From contig NZ_JAJOYX010000002.1 of NCBI RefSeq assembly GCF_022565915.1, positions 186,001 to 250,000 on the forward strand: 64,000 nt of DNA, read 5' to 3'. Position 1 is the first letter of the stretch. The number at the start of each line of letters is the position of its first letter. Position numbers and translations under genes: made by a program. Of this stretch, positions 32,675 through 41,827 are shown piece after piece. This DNA is from Nesterenkonia sp. LB17. GTDB taxonomy: Bacteria; Actinomycetota; Actinomycetes; Actinomycetales; Micrococcaceae. A model generated the notes under the pieces. It ran no database searches and was not told where the DNA came from. It saw only the letters and a list, made by a program, of their open reading frames with translations.

Positions 32675-33955
32675 ATGAGCGCGGCGCCCGCGTCTCCTCC
32701 GGGGCGTCATCCACAGCTGCTGATGATCGTCACCGTGCTGATCGTGGCGGCCAATCTGCGTCCCGCGATCACCGCGGTAGGTCCGCTCATCGAGCGGATC
32801 GGCGAGGACACCGGGCTCGGTCCGGCCGCACTGGGGCTCCTCGGCGCCATTCCAGCCCTCGGCTTCGGCGTCGTCGCACTCTTCGTCGCCGCGCTCGGGC
32901 GCCGATGGGGCTTGGAGCGGACCATCTTCGTCTCGCTGCTGCTGCTCGGACTCGGCACGCTGCTGCGGTCCCTTCCGCTGGGAGCCTTCTCGCTCTTCGC
33001 CGGCACGGTGATCCTCAGTGCCGCCATCGGGGTGGGCAACGTCCTGGTTCCTGCGGTGGTCAAACGCGACTTCCCGGCCCGGGTCCCGGTCATGACCGGG
33101 CTCTACACCGCGGTGCTGGTCGGCTGCGCGGCGGTGGCCTCAGGCACGGCGGTGCCCTTGGCGGCGGCCAAGGGGTGGGAGTTCACTCTCGGCGTCACGG
33201 CAGTCTTCGCCCTGGTCTCCGCCGCCCTGTGGGGGGTCCGGTTCAAAGACCCGCGTGCCGGCCGCGCCGAGTCAGCCCCCACGCCGGCCGGGGCAGACCT
33301 CGCAGCCTCAGAGGTATCGGCCTCAGAGGCATCAGCCCCGGAGGTGCCGGCGCTGGGGGCTGCGCCTGCGCCGGGGTCTGCGGGTGGGACGATGTGGCAC
33401 TCCGCGGTGGCGTGGCAGGTCACCGCCTACTTCGCCCTGCAGTCGGGGATCTTCTACCTGATGCTGACCTGGTTCCCTGCCATCCAGACCTCCCACGGCG
33501 TCACCGAGGCGGCCGCCGGCTTCTGGCTGGGGGCCTATCAGGCCATCGGGATCGTCGCGAGCCTGGTGGTGGGCCCGATCATGCAGCGCGCACAGGACCA
33601 GCGCGCGGTCGTCGTGGCCCTGGCGGGCATCATGCTCGTCGGAGTGCTCGGGATCCTGTTCCTGCCTGAGGCGATGCCGGCCTGGGCGCTGATCGTAGGC
33701 TTCGCCTCCGGCGGGAACCTCCTTGCGGGGCTCACGTTGATCAGCATGCGCGCCCGCACCTCGGGGGAAGCAAGCCGCCTCTCCGGCATGGCCCAGGGCG
33801 TGGGGTATCTGCTCGCCGCCGTGGGTCCGCTGCTCGCCGGCACGCTGTTCGAGCTCACCGGCTCCTGGTCCCCGGTGCTGTGGATCATCGTGGCCGCCAT
33901 CGTCGTGATGGCGGTGGTGGGACTCTTCGCCGGGCGCAGGGTGGACGTGCTCTGA
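32675..33955 (+). CDS. CynX/NimT family MFS transporter
   Basis: A 426-residue 12-helix MFS protein of the CynX/NimT group. The conserved N-terminal ANLRPAITAVGPLI motif in helix 1 is diagnostic. GNVLVPAVVKRDFP in helix 4/5 and FYLMLTWFPAIQ in helix 7 also fit. The central cytoplasmic loop (about residues 196-240) is expanded by an Ala/Ser/Glu/Pro-rich imperfect repeat. E. coli relatives export cyanate or 2-nitroimidazole; the substrate here is not determinable. It is translationally close to the upstream AsnC gene (7-nt gap). Confidence 0.9.
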   Translation: MSAAPASPPGRHPQLLMIVTVLIVAANLRPAITAVGPLIERIGEDTGLGPAALGLLGAIPALGFGVVALFVAALGRRWGLERTIFVSLLLLGLGTLLRSLPLGAFSLFAGTVILSAAIGVGNVLVPAVVKRDFPARVPVMTGLYTAVLVGCAAVASGTAVPLAAAKGWEFTLGVTAVFALVSAALWGVRFKDPRAGRAESAPTPAGADLAASEVSASEASAPEVPALGAAPAPGSAGGTMWHSAVAWQVTAYFALQSGIFYLMLTWFPAIQTSHGVTEAAAGFWLGAYQAIGIVASLVVGPIMQRAQDQRAVVVALAGIMLVGVLGILFLPEAMPAWALIVGFASGGNLLAGLTLISMRARTSGEASRLSGMAQGVGYLLAAVGPLLAGTLFELTGSWSPVLWIIVAAIVVMAVVGLFAGRRVDVL

Positions 33956-33983
33956 CGCTGACCTCGACTTGGGCGCGCAGACC

Positions 33984-35630
33984 TCAGTCCGAGCGGGTCT
34001 CACGGCTGCGGTTCACGTGGCTGCGGGCGTGTTCAACCGCGGGCCCCAGCTCGGCGAACAGGTGCTTGTGGTGCCGCAGGGACTCGAGGACCCCGACCCG
34101 AGTGACCAGGGCCAGGTGTCGCTCCTGGATCCCCTTCACCAGCACAGTGATGCCACGCCGCTCCAGCGCCGTGATCATCTCGGACACCACACGGGCTCCG
34201 GTGGCGTCCAGAACCTGAAGCTGAGACATCCGGATGATCACCACATCGACGTTCTGGATCTCGGTGACCTTCTCCAGGACGCGTTCAGCGGCGCCGAAGA
34301 ACAGCGCCCCGTCGAGGCGGAAGACCGCGATATGGGCATCCCCGGAGTGCGCCGGCCCAGGAATCACCTCGCGATGCACTCCGCTGGTGGCGACCATGGA
34401 GCGCAGCGCGAAGAAGGCAGCGATGACGACGCCGATCTGTACGGCCTCGATCAGGTCCAGCGACACGGTGATCACCGCGGTGACGAGAAAGACCAGGGTG
34501 TCCGCCCGGGTGGAGCCCACGATCGCGCGGACGGTGGCCGTGGAGACCATCCGCACTGCGGTGACCATCAGCACCCCGGCCAGGGCGGCCAGCGGGATCT
34601 GTGAGACCGGGCCGGTGGCGAGATAGACGACGCCGAGCAGCACCGCCGCGTGGATGATCGCGGCCAGCCTGGTGCGGGCGCCGGAGCGGATGTTCACCGC
34701 CGTCCGGGCGATCGCCCCGGTGGCAGGCATGCCGCCGAAGAAGCCCGACGCCACCGAGGCCAGACCCTGGCCGACCAGCTCGCGGTCGGCGTCGTAGGGG
34801 CCGGTGTCGGAGATGGAGGTCGCCACCCGAGCCGAGAGCAGCGACTCGATCGCCGCGAGAGCTGCGATGGTGGCTGCCGGGGCGGCCAGCGCCATGAGGG
34901 TGGCGCCGTCAAAGGCTGGCAGCACCGGAGCGGGGAGGGAGTCGGGCAGGGCCCCGATCCGGGCCGTGGGCAGGTCCAGCATGGTGGCCAGGAGGGTGGC
35001 GGCGATGATCGCCAGGATCGAACCGGGCATCTGCGGGTGGATGCGAGGGGCGCCGATCATGATCACCGCGACCAGCACGACGAGCCCCACGGGTGCTGCG
35101 ATCTCCTGCCAGGGCACGGTGGCCAGGCTCTGCGCGGCGGACACCGCGGCGTTGGCGCTGGGACCAGCGAGCACGCCGAAGGCGGCGGGCACCTGTTGCA
35201 GGAAGATGATGACTGCGATGCCGAGGGTGAAGCCCTCGATCACCGGCCAGGGCAGGAAGGAGACCACCCGGCCCAGCTTCAGCGCCCCGGCCGCGATCAC
35301 CATCAGCCCGGCCAGGACGGTGACCACGGCCAGGGCGACGACGCCCTGGGAGGCGATCACCGGGCCCAGGACGACCACCATGGCTCCCGTGGGGCCCGAG
35401 ACCTGCACGTTGGATCCGCCGAACACCGCGGCGACGAATCCGGCCACCACTGCGGTGATCAGGCCGCTCGCCGCCCCGGCGCCGGAGCTGACCCCGAAGG
35501 CCAGCGCGAGCGGCAGGGCGACGATGCCCACGGTGACCCCGGCGACGAGATCCCCCTTCCAGGTGCGGGGGACTTCCGTGTAGTCGCCGCGCCTGGGCAA
35601 CAGCGCCCTGATGGACGCCACGGCCTTCAT
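33984..35630 (-). CDS. SulP family inorganic anion transporter with STAS domain
   Basis: A 548-residue SLC26/SulP transporter. The membrane part begins with DLVAGVTVGIVALPLALAFG (helix 1) and contains SGPTGAMVVVLGPVI (helix 3 substrate site). A C-terminal STAS domain (about 440-530) carries the typical DATGARVVSEMI. Family members carry bicarbonate, sulfate or dicarboxylates. Its start overlaps the stop of an ArsR-type regulator by 4 nt, so the two are translationally coupled and the regulator presumably controls the operon. No carbonic anhydrase or sulfate-assimilation gene is adjacent. Confidence 0.92.
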   Translation of the reverse strand: MKAVASIRALLPRRGDYTEVPRTWKGDLVAGVTVGIVALPLALAFGVSSGAGAASGLITAVVAGFVAAVFGGSNVQVSGPTGAMVVVLGPVIASQGVVALAVVTVLAGLMVIAAGALKLGRVVSFLPWPVIEGFTLGIAVIIFLQQVPAAFGVLAGPSANAAVSAAQSLATVPWQEIAAPVGLVVLVAVIMIGAPRIHPQMPGSILAIIAATLLATMLDLPTARIGALPDSLPAPVLPAFDGATLMALAAPAATIAALAAIESLLSARVATSISDTGPYDADRELVGQGLASVASGFFGGMPATGAIARTAVNIRSGARTRLAAIIHAAVLLGVVYLATGPVSQIPLAALAGVLMVTAVRMVSTATVRAIVGSTRADTLVFLVTAVITVSLDLIEAVQIGVVIAAFFALRSMVATSGVHREVIPGPAHSGDAHIAVFRLDGALFFGAAERVLEKVTEIQNVDVVIIRMSQLQVLDATGARVVSEMITALERRGITVLVKGIQERHLALVTRVGVLESLRHHKHLFAELGPAVEHARSHVNRSRETRSD

Positions 35631-36055
35631 CGGGTTCCGCTGCTGGTGGCGGAGGCCGCGGATGAATCTGTGACAGTCGCCGGTGACGCTGTGGCGGCTG
35701 CTGATGGTTCCGCGGACAGCGCGCTGGCCAGGTCCCGCTCGGTGGTGCGAAGAATCTCCTGGAGGAGCTCCTTCGCCACGGCGAGCAGCTCCGCCACCTG
35801 GGGGTGTGCCAGCGAGTAGAACATCTGCAGGCCGCGCCGCTGGGAGACCACCAGATCGTAGCGCCGCAGCACCGCCAGGTGCTGGGACAGGTGTGAGGCC
35901 TCCAGTGTGGTCTCGGCGAGCAGCTCGGTCACCGAGACCTCTGCCTGCACGGAGAGCAGCTCCAGCACCCGGATGCGCACGGGATGGGAGAGCCCCTTGA
36001 AGAGGTTCGCCTTGACCTTGTTCAGCGGGCCCCGTCCATTGACATGATCGTCCAC
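35627..36055 (-). CDS. ArsR family transcriptional regulator
   Basis: A 142-residue winged-helix repressor starting at GTG 36055 with AAGGAG 6 nt upstream. The HTH is FKGLSHPVRIRVLELL, VSVTELLAETTLEASHLSQH (recognition helix), then LAVLRRYDLVVSQRRGLQM wing. The ELCVCDL-type metal-binding Cys motif is absent (VSVTELL), so it is not a classical arsenic/cadmium sensor. The C-terminal 30 residues are Ala/Ser/Thr-rich and disordered-looking. It is the first gene of an operon with the SulP transporter (4-nt overlap). An unusually AT-rich stretch at about 36082-36112 upstream is the likely promoter/operator. Confidence 0.92.
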   Translation of the reverse strand: MDDHVNGRGPLNKVKANLFKGLSHPVRIRVLELLSVQAEVSVTELLAETTLEASHLSQHLAVLRRYDLVVSQRRGLQMFYSLAHPQVAELLAVAKELLQEILRTTERDLASALSAEPSAAATASPATVTDSSAASATSSGTR

Positions 36056-36233
36056 GATCGTCTCCTTGCAGCGGCCAGGTAGTTTACTGAATTATAAATC
36101 CATCATATAGCGCTGGGGTGACGAGAGGGAACGGCCGGTCTCCCTTGACCCGAGACGGCCCGACTCGCAGTCTGGCCTGGAACCCAACTCCCTCGAATTC
36201 GACACTGCCTCGGACACAGACACGGAGCGGACC

Positions 36234-36791
36234 ATGGCCAAGCTGATCTATTCGATGATCACCTCACTCGACGGCTACGCCGAGGCCGCAGAGGGGGATC
36301 TGGGCACCGGAGCGGAGAGCCCGGAGGTGCACACCTTCATCGGGGACCTCTTCCGCCCGGTGCGCACGTTCCTCTACGGCCGCCGGGTCTACGAGACGAT
36401 GCTCTTCTGGGAGACCGCCCACACGTTGCCCGACATCCCGCCGCACATCCGCCAGTACGCCCTCGACTGGCAGGCGGCCGAGAAGATCGTGTATTCGACC
36501 ACGCTCGAGTCGGTCTCCAGTGCGAAGACCCGACTCGAGCGCAGCTTCGACCCCGAGGCGGTGCGCCGGCTCAAGGCCGAGTCAGATCACGACCTCAGCG
36601 TGGACGGCCCGAACCTCGCCGCCCAGGCGATCAAGGCGGGCCTGGTCGATGAGTACCACCTGTTCATCACCTCCAGCGTGGTGGGCGGAGGCAAGCGGTT
36701 CTTCCCCGACGGCATCCGCCTGGACCTGGAGCTGGTGGAGCAGCGCAGCTTCGACGTCGGGCTCATCTACGCCCGCTACCGGACCCGCTGA
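36234..36791 (+). CDS. dihydrofolate reductase/RibD C-terminal family protein
   Basis: A 185-residue protein with the RibD_C/DHFR-like Rossmann fold: MAKLIYSMITSLDGYAE at the N-terminus, FLYGRRVYETM, then the NADPH-binding region LSVDGPNLAAQAIKAGLVDE followed by YHLFITSSVVGGGKRFFPDG. These stand-alone proteins are common in Actinobacteria and their physiological reduction target is generally unknown. It is divergent from the ArsR-SulP operon and is followed by a 23-bp imperfect duplication that includes its stop codon. Confidence 0.9.
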   Translation: MAKLIYSMITSLDGYAEAAEGDLGTGAESPEVHTFIGDLFRPVRTFLYGRRVYETMLFWETAHTLPDIPPHIRQYALDWQAAEKIVYSTTLESVSSAKTRLERSFDPEAVRRLKAESDHDLSVDGPNLAAQAIKAGLVDEYHLFITSSVVGGGKRFFPDGIRLDLELVEQRSFDVGLIYARYRTR

Positions 36792-36826
36792 CCTGCCCCG
36801 CTGCCGGACCTGCTGACCTGCCCCGC
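36779..36826. repeat. 23-bp imperfect direct repeat at the end of the RibD-type gene
   Basis: Copy 1 at 36779-36801 and copy 2 at 36804-36826 differ at one position (CCGGACC[C/T]GCTGACCTG..., period 25 bp). The first copy contains the TGA stop; the second copy repeats the stop context. It sits in the short gap before the convergent citrate transporter gene. Confidence 0.8.
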
Positions 36827-36834
36827 GGACCCGG

Positions 36835-38310
36835 TCAGCTCCAGGGGATCAGGCCGAGCACCAGGGCGAGCACCAGGGCGACCACCGAGAAGATCCACAT
36901 CGGCACGAAGGAGTAACGGATGTGCTTGCCGATGTCGCAGCCTGCCAGCCCGAGCGCCAGCCACAGCGCGGCAGAGAACGGGCTGATGAAGGTGCCGATG
37001 ATGTTGCCCACCAGCACCGCATAGACCACTGCGATGGTGCTCACGCCGGCCTGGGTGGAGACGCCCTCCACCACCGGCAGCAGTGCGAAGTAGTGGGCGT
37101 CGGTGCTGAGCAGCAGCTCCAGCGGCAGGCCGAAGACTCCGACGATCAGATGCAGGTAGGGGACCAGGGCGGCGGGAAGGATCGCGACGGCGTCGGTGGC
37201 GAGGGATTCCAACATGCCCGACTCCTCGAGGATGCCCAGGAAGCAGCCGGCGGCGAGCACGATCGCGCCGGTGGTGACGGCGGCCCCGCCGTTGACCTTC
37301 AGCGCCTCCATCTGGTCGCTGACCTTGGGGTGGTTGATCACCAGGGCGGCGCTGAGGCCGAGCATGAAGGCCAGCGGGGCCGGCAGCAGGTCCGAGACCA
37401 GCAGGGCGAGCATGCCCAGGACCAGGACCGTGTTCACGATCATGCGCCACCGCGGGGTCGTCACGCCGGTCTCGTTCCCGCCCCAGAGGTCATCGGCCTC
37501 GCCGCTGTACTGATCGGCGGCCGTGCCGGCCGGTGGGGTGCTGCTCGTGCGGCCCGAGGTCGTGCCCCGAGGGGTTCCACCGGCGGTGCTGCTGGTGCTG
37601 GAGGTCGACGCGGAGACGAGCTCGCGCTCCTCGACCCGGTCCTCGCTCTGTCCACCGGAGCGGGTCTCGGCGTCAACCGGGGCTCCGCCGCGGGCGGCGA
37701 TCCGGCGCTGCTCGCGCAGACCCAGCAGGACCGCGGTCACCACGAGCATCACCAGGCAGAGGATCTGCACCGGGATCAGGCCGCGCCAGAGTTCGATCGG
37801 ATCCATGTCGACGACGGCGGCGGAACGCGCCACAGGTCCGCCCCAGGGGAGCATGTTCAGCACACCCATGCTCATCCCGGCCAGCAGCAGCAGCAGGTAG
37901 GGGCTCATGCCCAAGTGCCGGTAGAGCGGCAGCAGGGCCGGGATCACGATCAGGAAGGTCGAGGCGCCAGCACCGTCGAGGTGGCAGACCGCTGCAAGCA
38001 GGACCGTGCCCACGCAGATGGCGATCACGTTGCCGCGGGTCAGGCGCACGGTGAGCCGCACCAGCGGGTCGAAGAGCCCGGCCTGGTTCATGATGCCGAA
38101 GAACAAGATCGCGAAGATCAGCATCACCGCGACGTCGAGCACCGAGCCGATGCCTTCGCCGAAGAAGTCACCGATCTCGGTGAAGGTGAAGCCGGCCAGG
38201 AGCGCGCCCGCAAAGGGGATCACGGTCAGTCCGACGATCGGGGCGATGCGCCCCATGATCAGCAGCGTCGTCATGGTGACGATCACTGCCAGGCCGATTA
38301 GGCTGAGCAT
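36835..38310 (-). CDS. citM: CitMHS family citrate-metal:proton symporter
   Basis: A 491-residue secondary transporter of the CitMHS family, which imports citrate complexed with divalent metal ions. About 11-12 helices are visible. Family features include the N-terminal LIMGRIAPIVGLTVIPFAGA, HLDGAGASTFLIVIPALLPL in helix 4, LNMLPWGGPVARSA, and in the second half LSTDAHYFALLPVV and GTFISPFSAALWLALG. The central cytoplasmic loop (about residues 205-275) is a Ser/Thr/Gly/Glu-rich insertion. It is divergent from the CitA/CitB-type two-component genes, which very probably switch it on in response to extracellular citrate or a similar carboxylate. Confidence 0.92.
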   Translation of the reverse strand: MLSLIGLAVIVTMTTLLIMGRIAPIVGLTVIPFAGALLAGFTFTEIGDFFGEGIGSVLDVAVMLIFAILFFGIMNQAGLFDPLVRLTVRLTRGNVIAICVGTVLLAAVCHLDGAGASTFLIVIPALLPLYRHLGMSPYLLLLLAGMSMGVLNMLPWGGPVARSAAVVDMDPIELWRGLIPVQILCLVMLVVTAVLLGLREQRRIAARGGAPVDAETRSGGQSEDRVEERELVSASTSSTSSTAGGTPRGTTSGRTSSTPPAGTAADQYSGEADDLWGGNETGVTTPRWRMIVNTVLVLGMLALLVSDLLPAPLAFMLGLSAALVINHPKVSDQMEALKVNGGAAVTTGAIVLAAGCFLGILEESGMLESLATDAVAILPAALVPYLHLIVGVFGLPLELLLSTDAHYFALLPVVEGVSTQAGVSTIAVVYAVLVGNIIGTFISPFSAALWLALGLAGCDIGKHIRYSFVPMWIFSVVALVLALVLGLIPWS

Positions 38311-38420
38311 GATTTTTCTCCTCGATGCGGGTGTGGGGATCGATCAGCGGCAGAGATGTGAGCCACGTGACAGCATGGAACGGATGTGATCGGGCCCACA
38401 GTTTTGTGCATGTCCACGCA

Positions 38421-38438
38421 ATATTGGTCATATTGGTC
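38421..38438. promoter_or_regulatory. tandem ATATTGGTC repeat, candidate CitB binding site
   Basis: Two perfect adjacent copies of ATATTGGTC (38421-38429, 38430-38438) in the 204-bp spacer between citM and the sensor kinase gene. The 9-bp period is close to one helical turn, which would suit binding of a response-regulator dimer on one DNA face. It is AT-rich compared with the surroundings. Confidence 0.5.
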
Positions 38439-38514
38439 TCATGGATCGGTGTTGCGCGGCACCATCAGCGCAACGATCAACACAGACCCGCAGCGCCAGG
38501 AGGGAGCAGTGCCC

Positions 38515-40143
38515 ATGGAGTCATCGCCCGCGCCCGCTGCCACCCGTGAGGTCTCCCTGGCCCACCGGCTCTTCCGCTGGAACATCATGCTGCTCGTCGG
38601 CGCGGTGACCCTGGTCAGCCTGCTCTGGGGGATCAACCAGTACCTGGAGGTCCGCGCGCAGTACGAGGAGCGGGTGCTCACCATGGCCGAATCTGTGGCA
38701 GTCATGGCCACGGTTCAGGACGCGCTGCAGACCCAAGACCCCGCGGAGATCCTGGCGCCCTGGGCGGAGACGCTGCGGGTCGCCAGCGGGTATGAATACA
38801 TCATGATCGCTGACGCCGACGGCATCCGGCAGTCCCACCCGGACCCTGAGGCGATCGGCGGACGCCCAGAGCTGGATCCCACCCCCGTGCTGGCCGGGCA
38901 GACCTGGACCGGTGTGGAGCACGGCCACGCCGGGCTCACCATGCGCGCCCGGGTGCCGATCACCAACGACGCCGAAGAGGTCATCGGCTTCGTCTCGGTG
39001 GGCGTGCTCGCCTCCGAGGTGCGGCTCGCCTCCATCCAGGAGCTCCCGCTGATCCTCGGGGCCGCGGCGCTCGCCGTCGGCATCGGCGCGGTCGGCGCCC
39101 GAATGCTCGCCCGACGGCTTCGCGCCGACACCCATGGCCTGGAGCCGCGTGAGATCACGGCGCTGCTCGACGGCCGGGAGGCGCTGCTGCATGCCATCGG
39201 CGAAGGTGTGATCGGCCTGGACCGCGACGGACGCGTGGTGCTGGCCAACACCCCGGCCCGCGAGCTGCTTCGCCTGCCCCCCGATCACCTCGGCCGCACC
39301 CCCGCGCAGCTGGGCCTCAGCGCCGAGGCCCAGGTGGTGCTGACCGGTCCGGAGCCGGGGGAGGACCTGCTGCTGAGCGTGGACGGGCTGATCCTGGTCT
39401 GCAACCGCAGGCCGGTGCGGGTGCGCGAGGACGACGGCGGCGTCGTCGTCACCCTGCGCGACCGCACCGAGCTCACCCGGCTCAGCGACCAGCTCGACGG
39501 CGCCCGCACCGTCACCGACGGGCTGCGCGCCCAGCGGCACGAATTCGCCAACAGGCTGCACACCGTCGCAGGGATGCTCGAGCTGGGCGGCGTGGACCAG
39601 GCCCAGGAATACCTCTCCGAGCTCTCCCTGGCCACCTCCGGCGCCGACGCGGAGATCGCCGCCCGGATCGAGGACATGACCGTGGCGGCGCTGGTGCTTG
39701 CCAAATCGGTCCAGGCCGCTGAACGCGGAGTGCAGTTCAGCCTCTCTGAGCTTTCCCAGCTGCCCTCGGATCAGCCCCAGGATCTGCGTGATGACCTGCT
39801 GCTGGTGATCGGCAACCTGATCGACAATGCCATGGACGCGGCCGGCGCGGACGCTCGTGCGGATGCTCGGGTGGAGCTGATGGTCCGGCGCCACGGCGGG
39901 GTCACCGACGGGCTCGTGGAGGTCAGGGTCATCGACTCAGGTCCCGGCCTGGCCCCTGAGATCGCCGAAGAGGTCTTCAGCATCGGACGTTCTACCAAGG
40001 ACCCCTCCGGACGGCGCGGCCTGGGCCTGGCGCTGGTGCACCAGGCCTGCATGCGACGCGGCGGGTCGGTGACGGTGGAACACGAGGACGAGACCACCTT
40101 CTGCGCCTACCTGCCGGTGCGAGCGGAGGTGATCAGCGCATGA
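38515..40143 (+). CDS. CitA/DcuS-type sensor histidine kinase
   Basis: Membrane sensor of 542 residues. Helix 1 (about 23-40) is followed by an extracytoplasmic PAS (PDC/CitA-like) domain, residues 45-170, with YIMIADADGIRQSHPDP and GFVSVGVLASEV. Helix 2 (about 177-197) leads to a cytoplasmic PAS (222-310; GVIGLDRDGRVVLANTPARE). The SPOB-type dimerisation helix has phospho-acceptor His342 in RAQRHEFANRLH, and the HATPase has GNLIDNAMDAA and DSGPGLAPE, GRRGLGLALV. This is the architecture of kinases for citrate, fumarate or malate. Start ATG 38515 has AGGGAG upstream. It overlaps its response regulator by 4 nt and is divergent from citM. Confidence 0.93.
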   Translation: MESSPAPAATREVSLAHRLFRWNIMLLVGAVTLVSLLWGINQYLEVRAQYEERVLTMAESVAVMATVQDALQTQDPAEILAPWAETLRVASGYEYIMIADADGIRQSHPDPEAIGGRPELDPTPVLAGQTWTGVEHGHAGLTMRARVPITNDAEEVIGFVSVGVLASEVRLASIQELPLILGAAALAVGIGAVGARMLARRLRADTHGLEPREITALLDGREALLHAIGEGVIGLDRDGRVVLANTPARELLRLPPDHLGRTPAQLGLSAEAQVVLTGPEPGEDLLLSVDGLILVCNRRPVRVREDDGGVVVTLRDRTELTRLSDQLDGARTVTDGLRAQRHEFANRLHTVAGMLELGGVDQAQEYLSELSLATSGADAEIAARIEDMTVAALVLAKSVQAAERGVQFSLSELSQLPSDQPQDLRDDLLLVIGNLIDNAMDAAGADARADARVELMVRRHGGVTDGLVEVRVIDSGPGLAPEIAEEVFSIGRSTKDPSGRRGLGLALVHQACMRRGGSVTVEHEDETTFCAYLPVRAEVISA

Positions 40144-40874
40144 GCACCTCCACCGGCATGACCTCCGGCGGGCCTGGGTCAGCCGCCCCGATTCCGGTGC
40201 TGATCGTCGATGACGACGTGCGCGTGGCCCGGAACCACCGCGACCTGGTCGACTCGATGCCCGGGTTCACCGTGGTGGCCACCGCGCACACCGCCGCGGA
40301 AGCGCTGGAAGCGGTGCGTCGGCACCGGCCAGGCCTGGTGCTGCTTGACCTCTTCCTGCCCGATCGCACAGGGCTGACGGTGCTCGAGGAGCTCAGGAGC
40401 TCCGCATGGCTGCGCGAGGTGGGCGTCGTCGACGTCGTGCTGATCACTGCGCTGCGCGACGTCGAGCATGTGCGCACGGCCATGGCGCTGGGTGCGCTGC
40501 ATTACCTGATCAAGCCCTTCCCGCTGCGCCAGCTGCGTGATCAGCTCGAACGATACGCCGCCGCGCGCAAGCGGATGGCGGCGATGTCCACCGTCACCCA
40601 GAACGACGTCGACGCGCTCTTCGGGATGACACGGCCCATGGCCTCACGGTCCATGGCCAAAGGCCTGACTCCCGCCACCGCCGAGCGGGTGGCGGAGGCG
40701 CTGCGCTCGCGAGACGGCGACGTCTCTGCCGTCGAGGTCTCCGAGATCACCGGGATCGCCCGGGTCACCGCCCGCCGGTACCTAGAGCATCTGTGCGCGG
40801 AAGGCCGGGCGGAGCTCGCCCTGCGCTACGGCCAGGCCGGGCGGCCGGAGCACCGCTATACGTGGGTGCCCTGA
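40140..40874 (+). CDS. CitB/DcuR-type response regulator
   Basis: A 244-residue response regulator. The receiver has VDDD at 23-26, phospho-acceptor Asp70 (LVLLDLFLPD), Thr in LITALRD and Lys in YLIKPFPLRQL, the last matching CitB/DcuR proteins. The C-terminal HTH (about 175-235) includes VSAVEVSEITGIARVTARRY. It overlaps the sensor kinase gene by 4 nt. It most likely activates the divergent citM gene and probably its own operon. Confidence 0.93.
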   Translation: MSTSTGMTSGGPGSAAPIPVLIVDDDVRVARNHRDLVDSMPGFTVVATAHTAAEALEAVRRHRPGLVLLDLFLPDRTGLTVLEELRSSAWLREVGVVDVVLITALRDVEHVRTAMALGALHYLIKPFPLRQLRDQLERYAAARKRMAAMSTVTQNDVDALFGMTRPMASRSMAKGLTPATAERVAEALRSRDGDVSAVEVSEITGIARVTARRYLEHLCAEGRAELALRYGQAGRPEHRYTWVP

Positions 40875-40929
40875 GGGTGTCGCTGCTCCGAGGTGTCTGA
40901 GTTGATCCCGGGCTGACTAGGCTCAAGCC

Positions 40930-41823
40930 ATGGACATGCAGAGCTGGACCGCGGCAGACCTTCCGGTGCTTCACGGGCGCACGGCAGTCGTGACCGGTGC
41001 CACCAGCGGGGTCGGGTTCGCGACGGCGACCGCCCTGGCCCAGGCCGGGGCCCATGTGGTGCTGGGGGTGCGTGACACTCAGCGCGGGCGCACGGCTGCG
41101 GCGACCATGTCCGGCAGCACCGAGGTTCGCCATCTCGATCTGGCCGACCTGTCTTCGGTGCGGGCCTTCGCTCGATCCTGGAACGGCCCGCTGGACCTGC
41201 TGATCAACAATGCGGGGGTCGCGGGAGGTCGAGGTGCGGTGACCAAGGACGGCTTTGACCTGCAGTTCGGCACGAATCATCTGGGGCATTTCGCGCTGAC
41301 GAATCTACTGCTGCCGCATCTGCGCGACCGGGTCGTCACCCTCGCCTCCGGGGCGCACCGGGCCGGCGACATCTACTTCGAGGACCTCGCGCTGCGCACC
41401 CGCCGATACTCGCTCGCCGAGACCTACGGTCAGTCGAAGCTTGCGAACCTGCTCTTCACCCTTGAGTTGGAGCGTAGGCTGCGCCGGTCCGGGTCCGCGG
41501 TGCAGTCGCAGGCCTCGCATCCCGGGTATTCCGACACGAATCTCGGCATACAGGGGCGCAGCAGGCCGCTGGTGGCCACGGTCAATCTCGCCGGACGGCT
41601 CTTGGCGCAGACCAGTGAACAAGGTGCTGTGCCCACGTTGTTTGCCGCGACTCAGGACCTGCCAGGGGCCAGCTACGTCGGTCCCGACGGGCGATGGGAG
41701 CTGCACGGCAGTCCTTGCCTGGTCGGGCGCTCATCGAAGGCCAGCGACCCCGCTTTGGCGCACAGGCTCTGGGAGGCCTCAGAGGAGCTCACCGGCGTCG
41801 GCTTCGGTCTGGACCCGGAGTAG
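40930..41823 (+). CDS. short-chain dehydrogenase, retinol dehydrogenase-like
   Basis: A 297-residue classical/extended SDR. TGATSGVGFATA (about 20-31) binds the cofactor dinucleotide, NNAGVAG is the strand-4 motif, NHLGHFALTNLLLPHL follows, the catalytic Ser is in VVTLASGAH, and Y-x3-K is YGQSKLAN. HPGYSDTNLG closes the core. It is intact, unlike its damaged relative at 17.5 kb. Substrate is unknown. It ends 4 bp before the convergent phospholipase D gene. Confidence 0.9.
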   Translation: MDMQSWTAADLPVLHGRTAVVTGATSGVGFATATALAQAGAHVVLGVRDTQRGRTAAATMSGSTEVRHLDLADLSSVRAFARSWNGPLDLLINNAGVAGGRGAVTKDGFDLQFGTNHLGHFALTNLLLPHLRDRVVTLASGAHRAGDIYFEDLALRTRRYSLAETYGQSKLANLLFTLELERRLRRSGSAVQSQASHPGYSDTNLGIQGRSRPLVATVNLAGRLLAQTSEQGAVPTLFAATQDLPGASYVGPDGRWELHGSPCLVGRSSKASDPALAHRLWEASEELTGVGFGLDPE

Positions 41824-41827
41824 CGGA

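Noticed and set aside
34650-35819. 389-codon plus-strand frame
   Set aside because: Antisense to the SulP transporter; His/Gly/Gln/Asp-rich shadow composition.
36922-38301. 459-codon plus-strand frame
   Set aside because: Antisense shadow of the CitMHS transporter, no domains.
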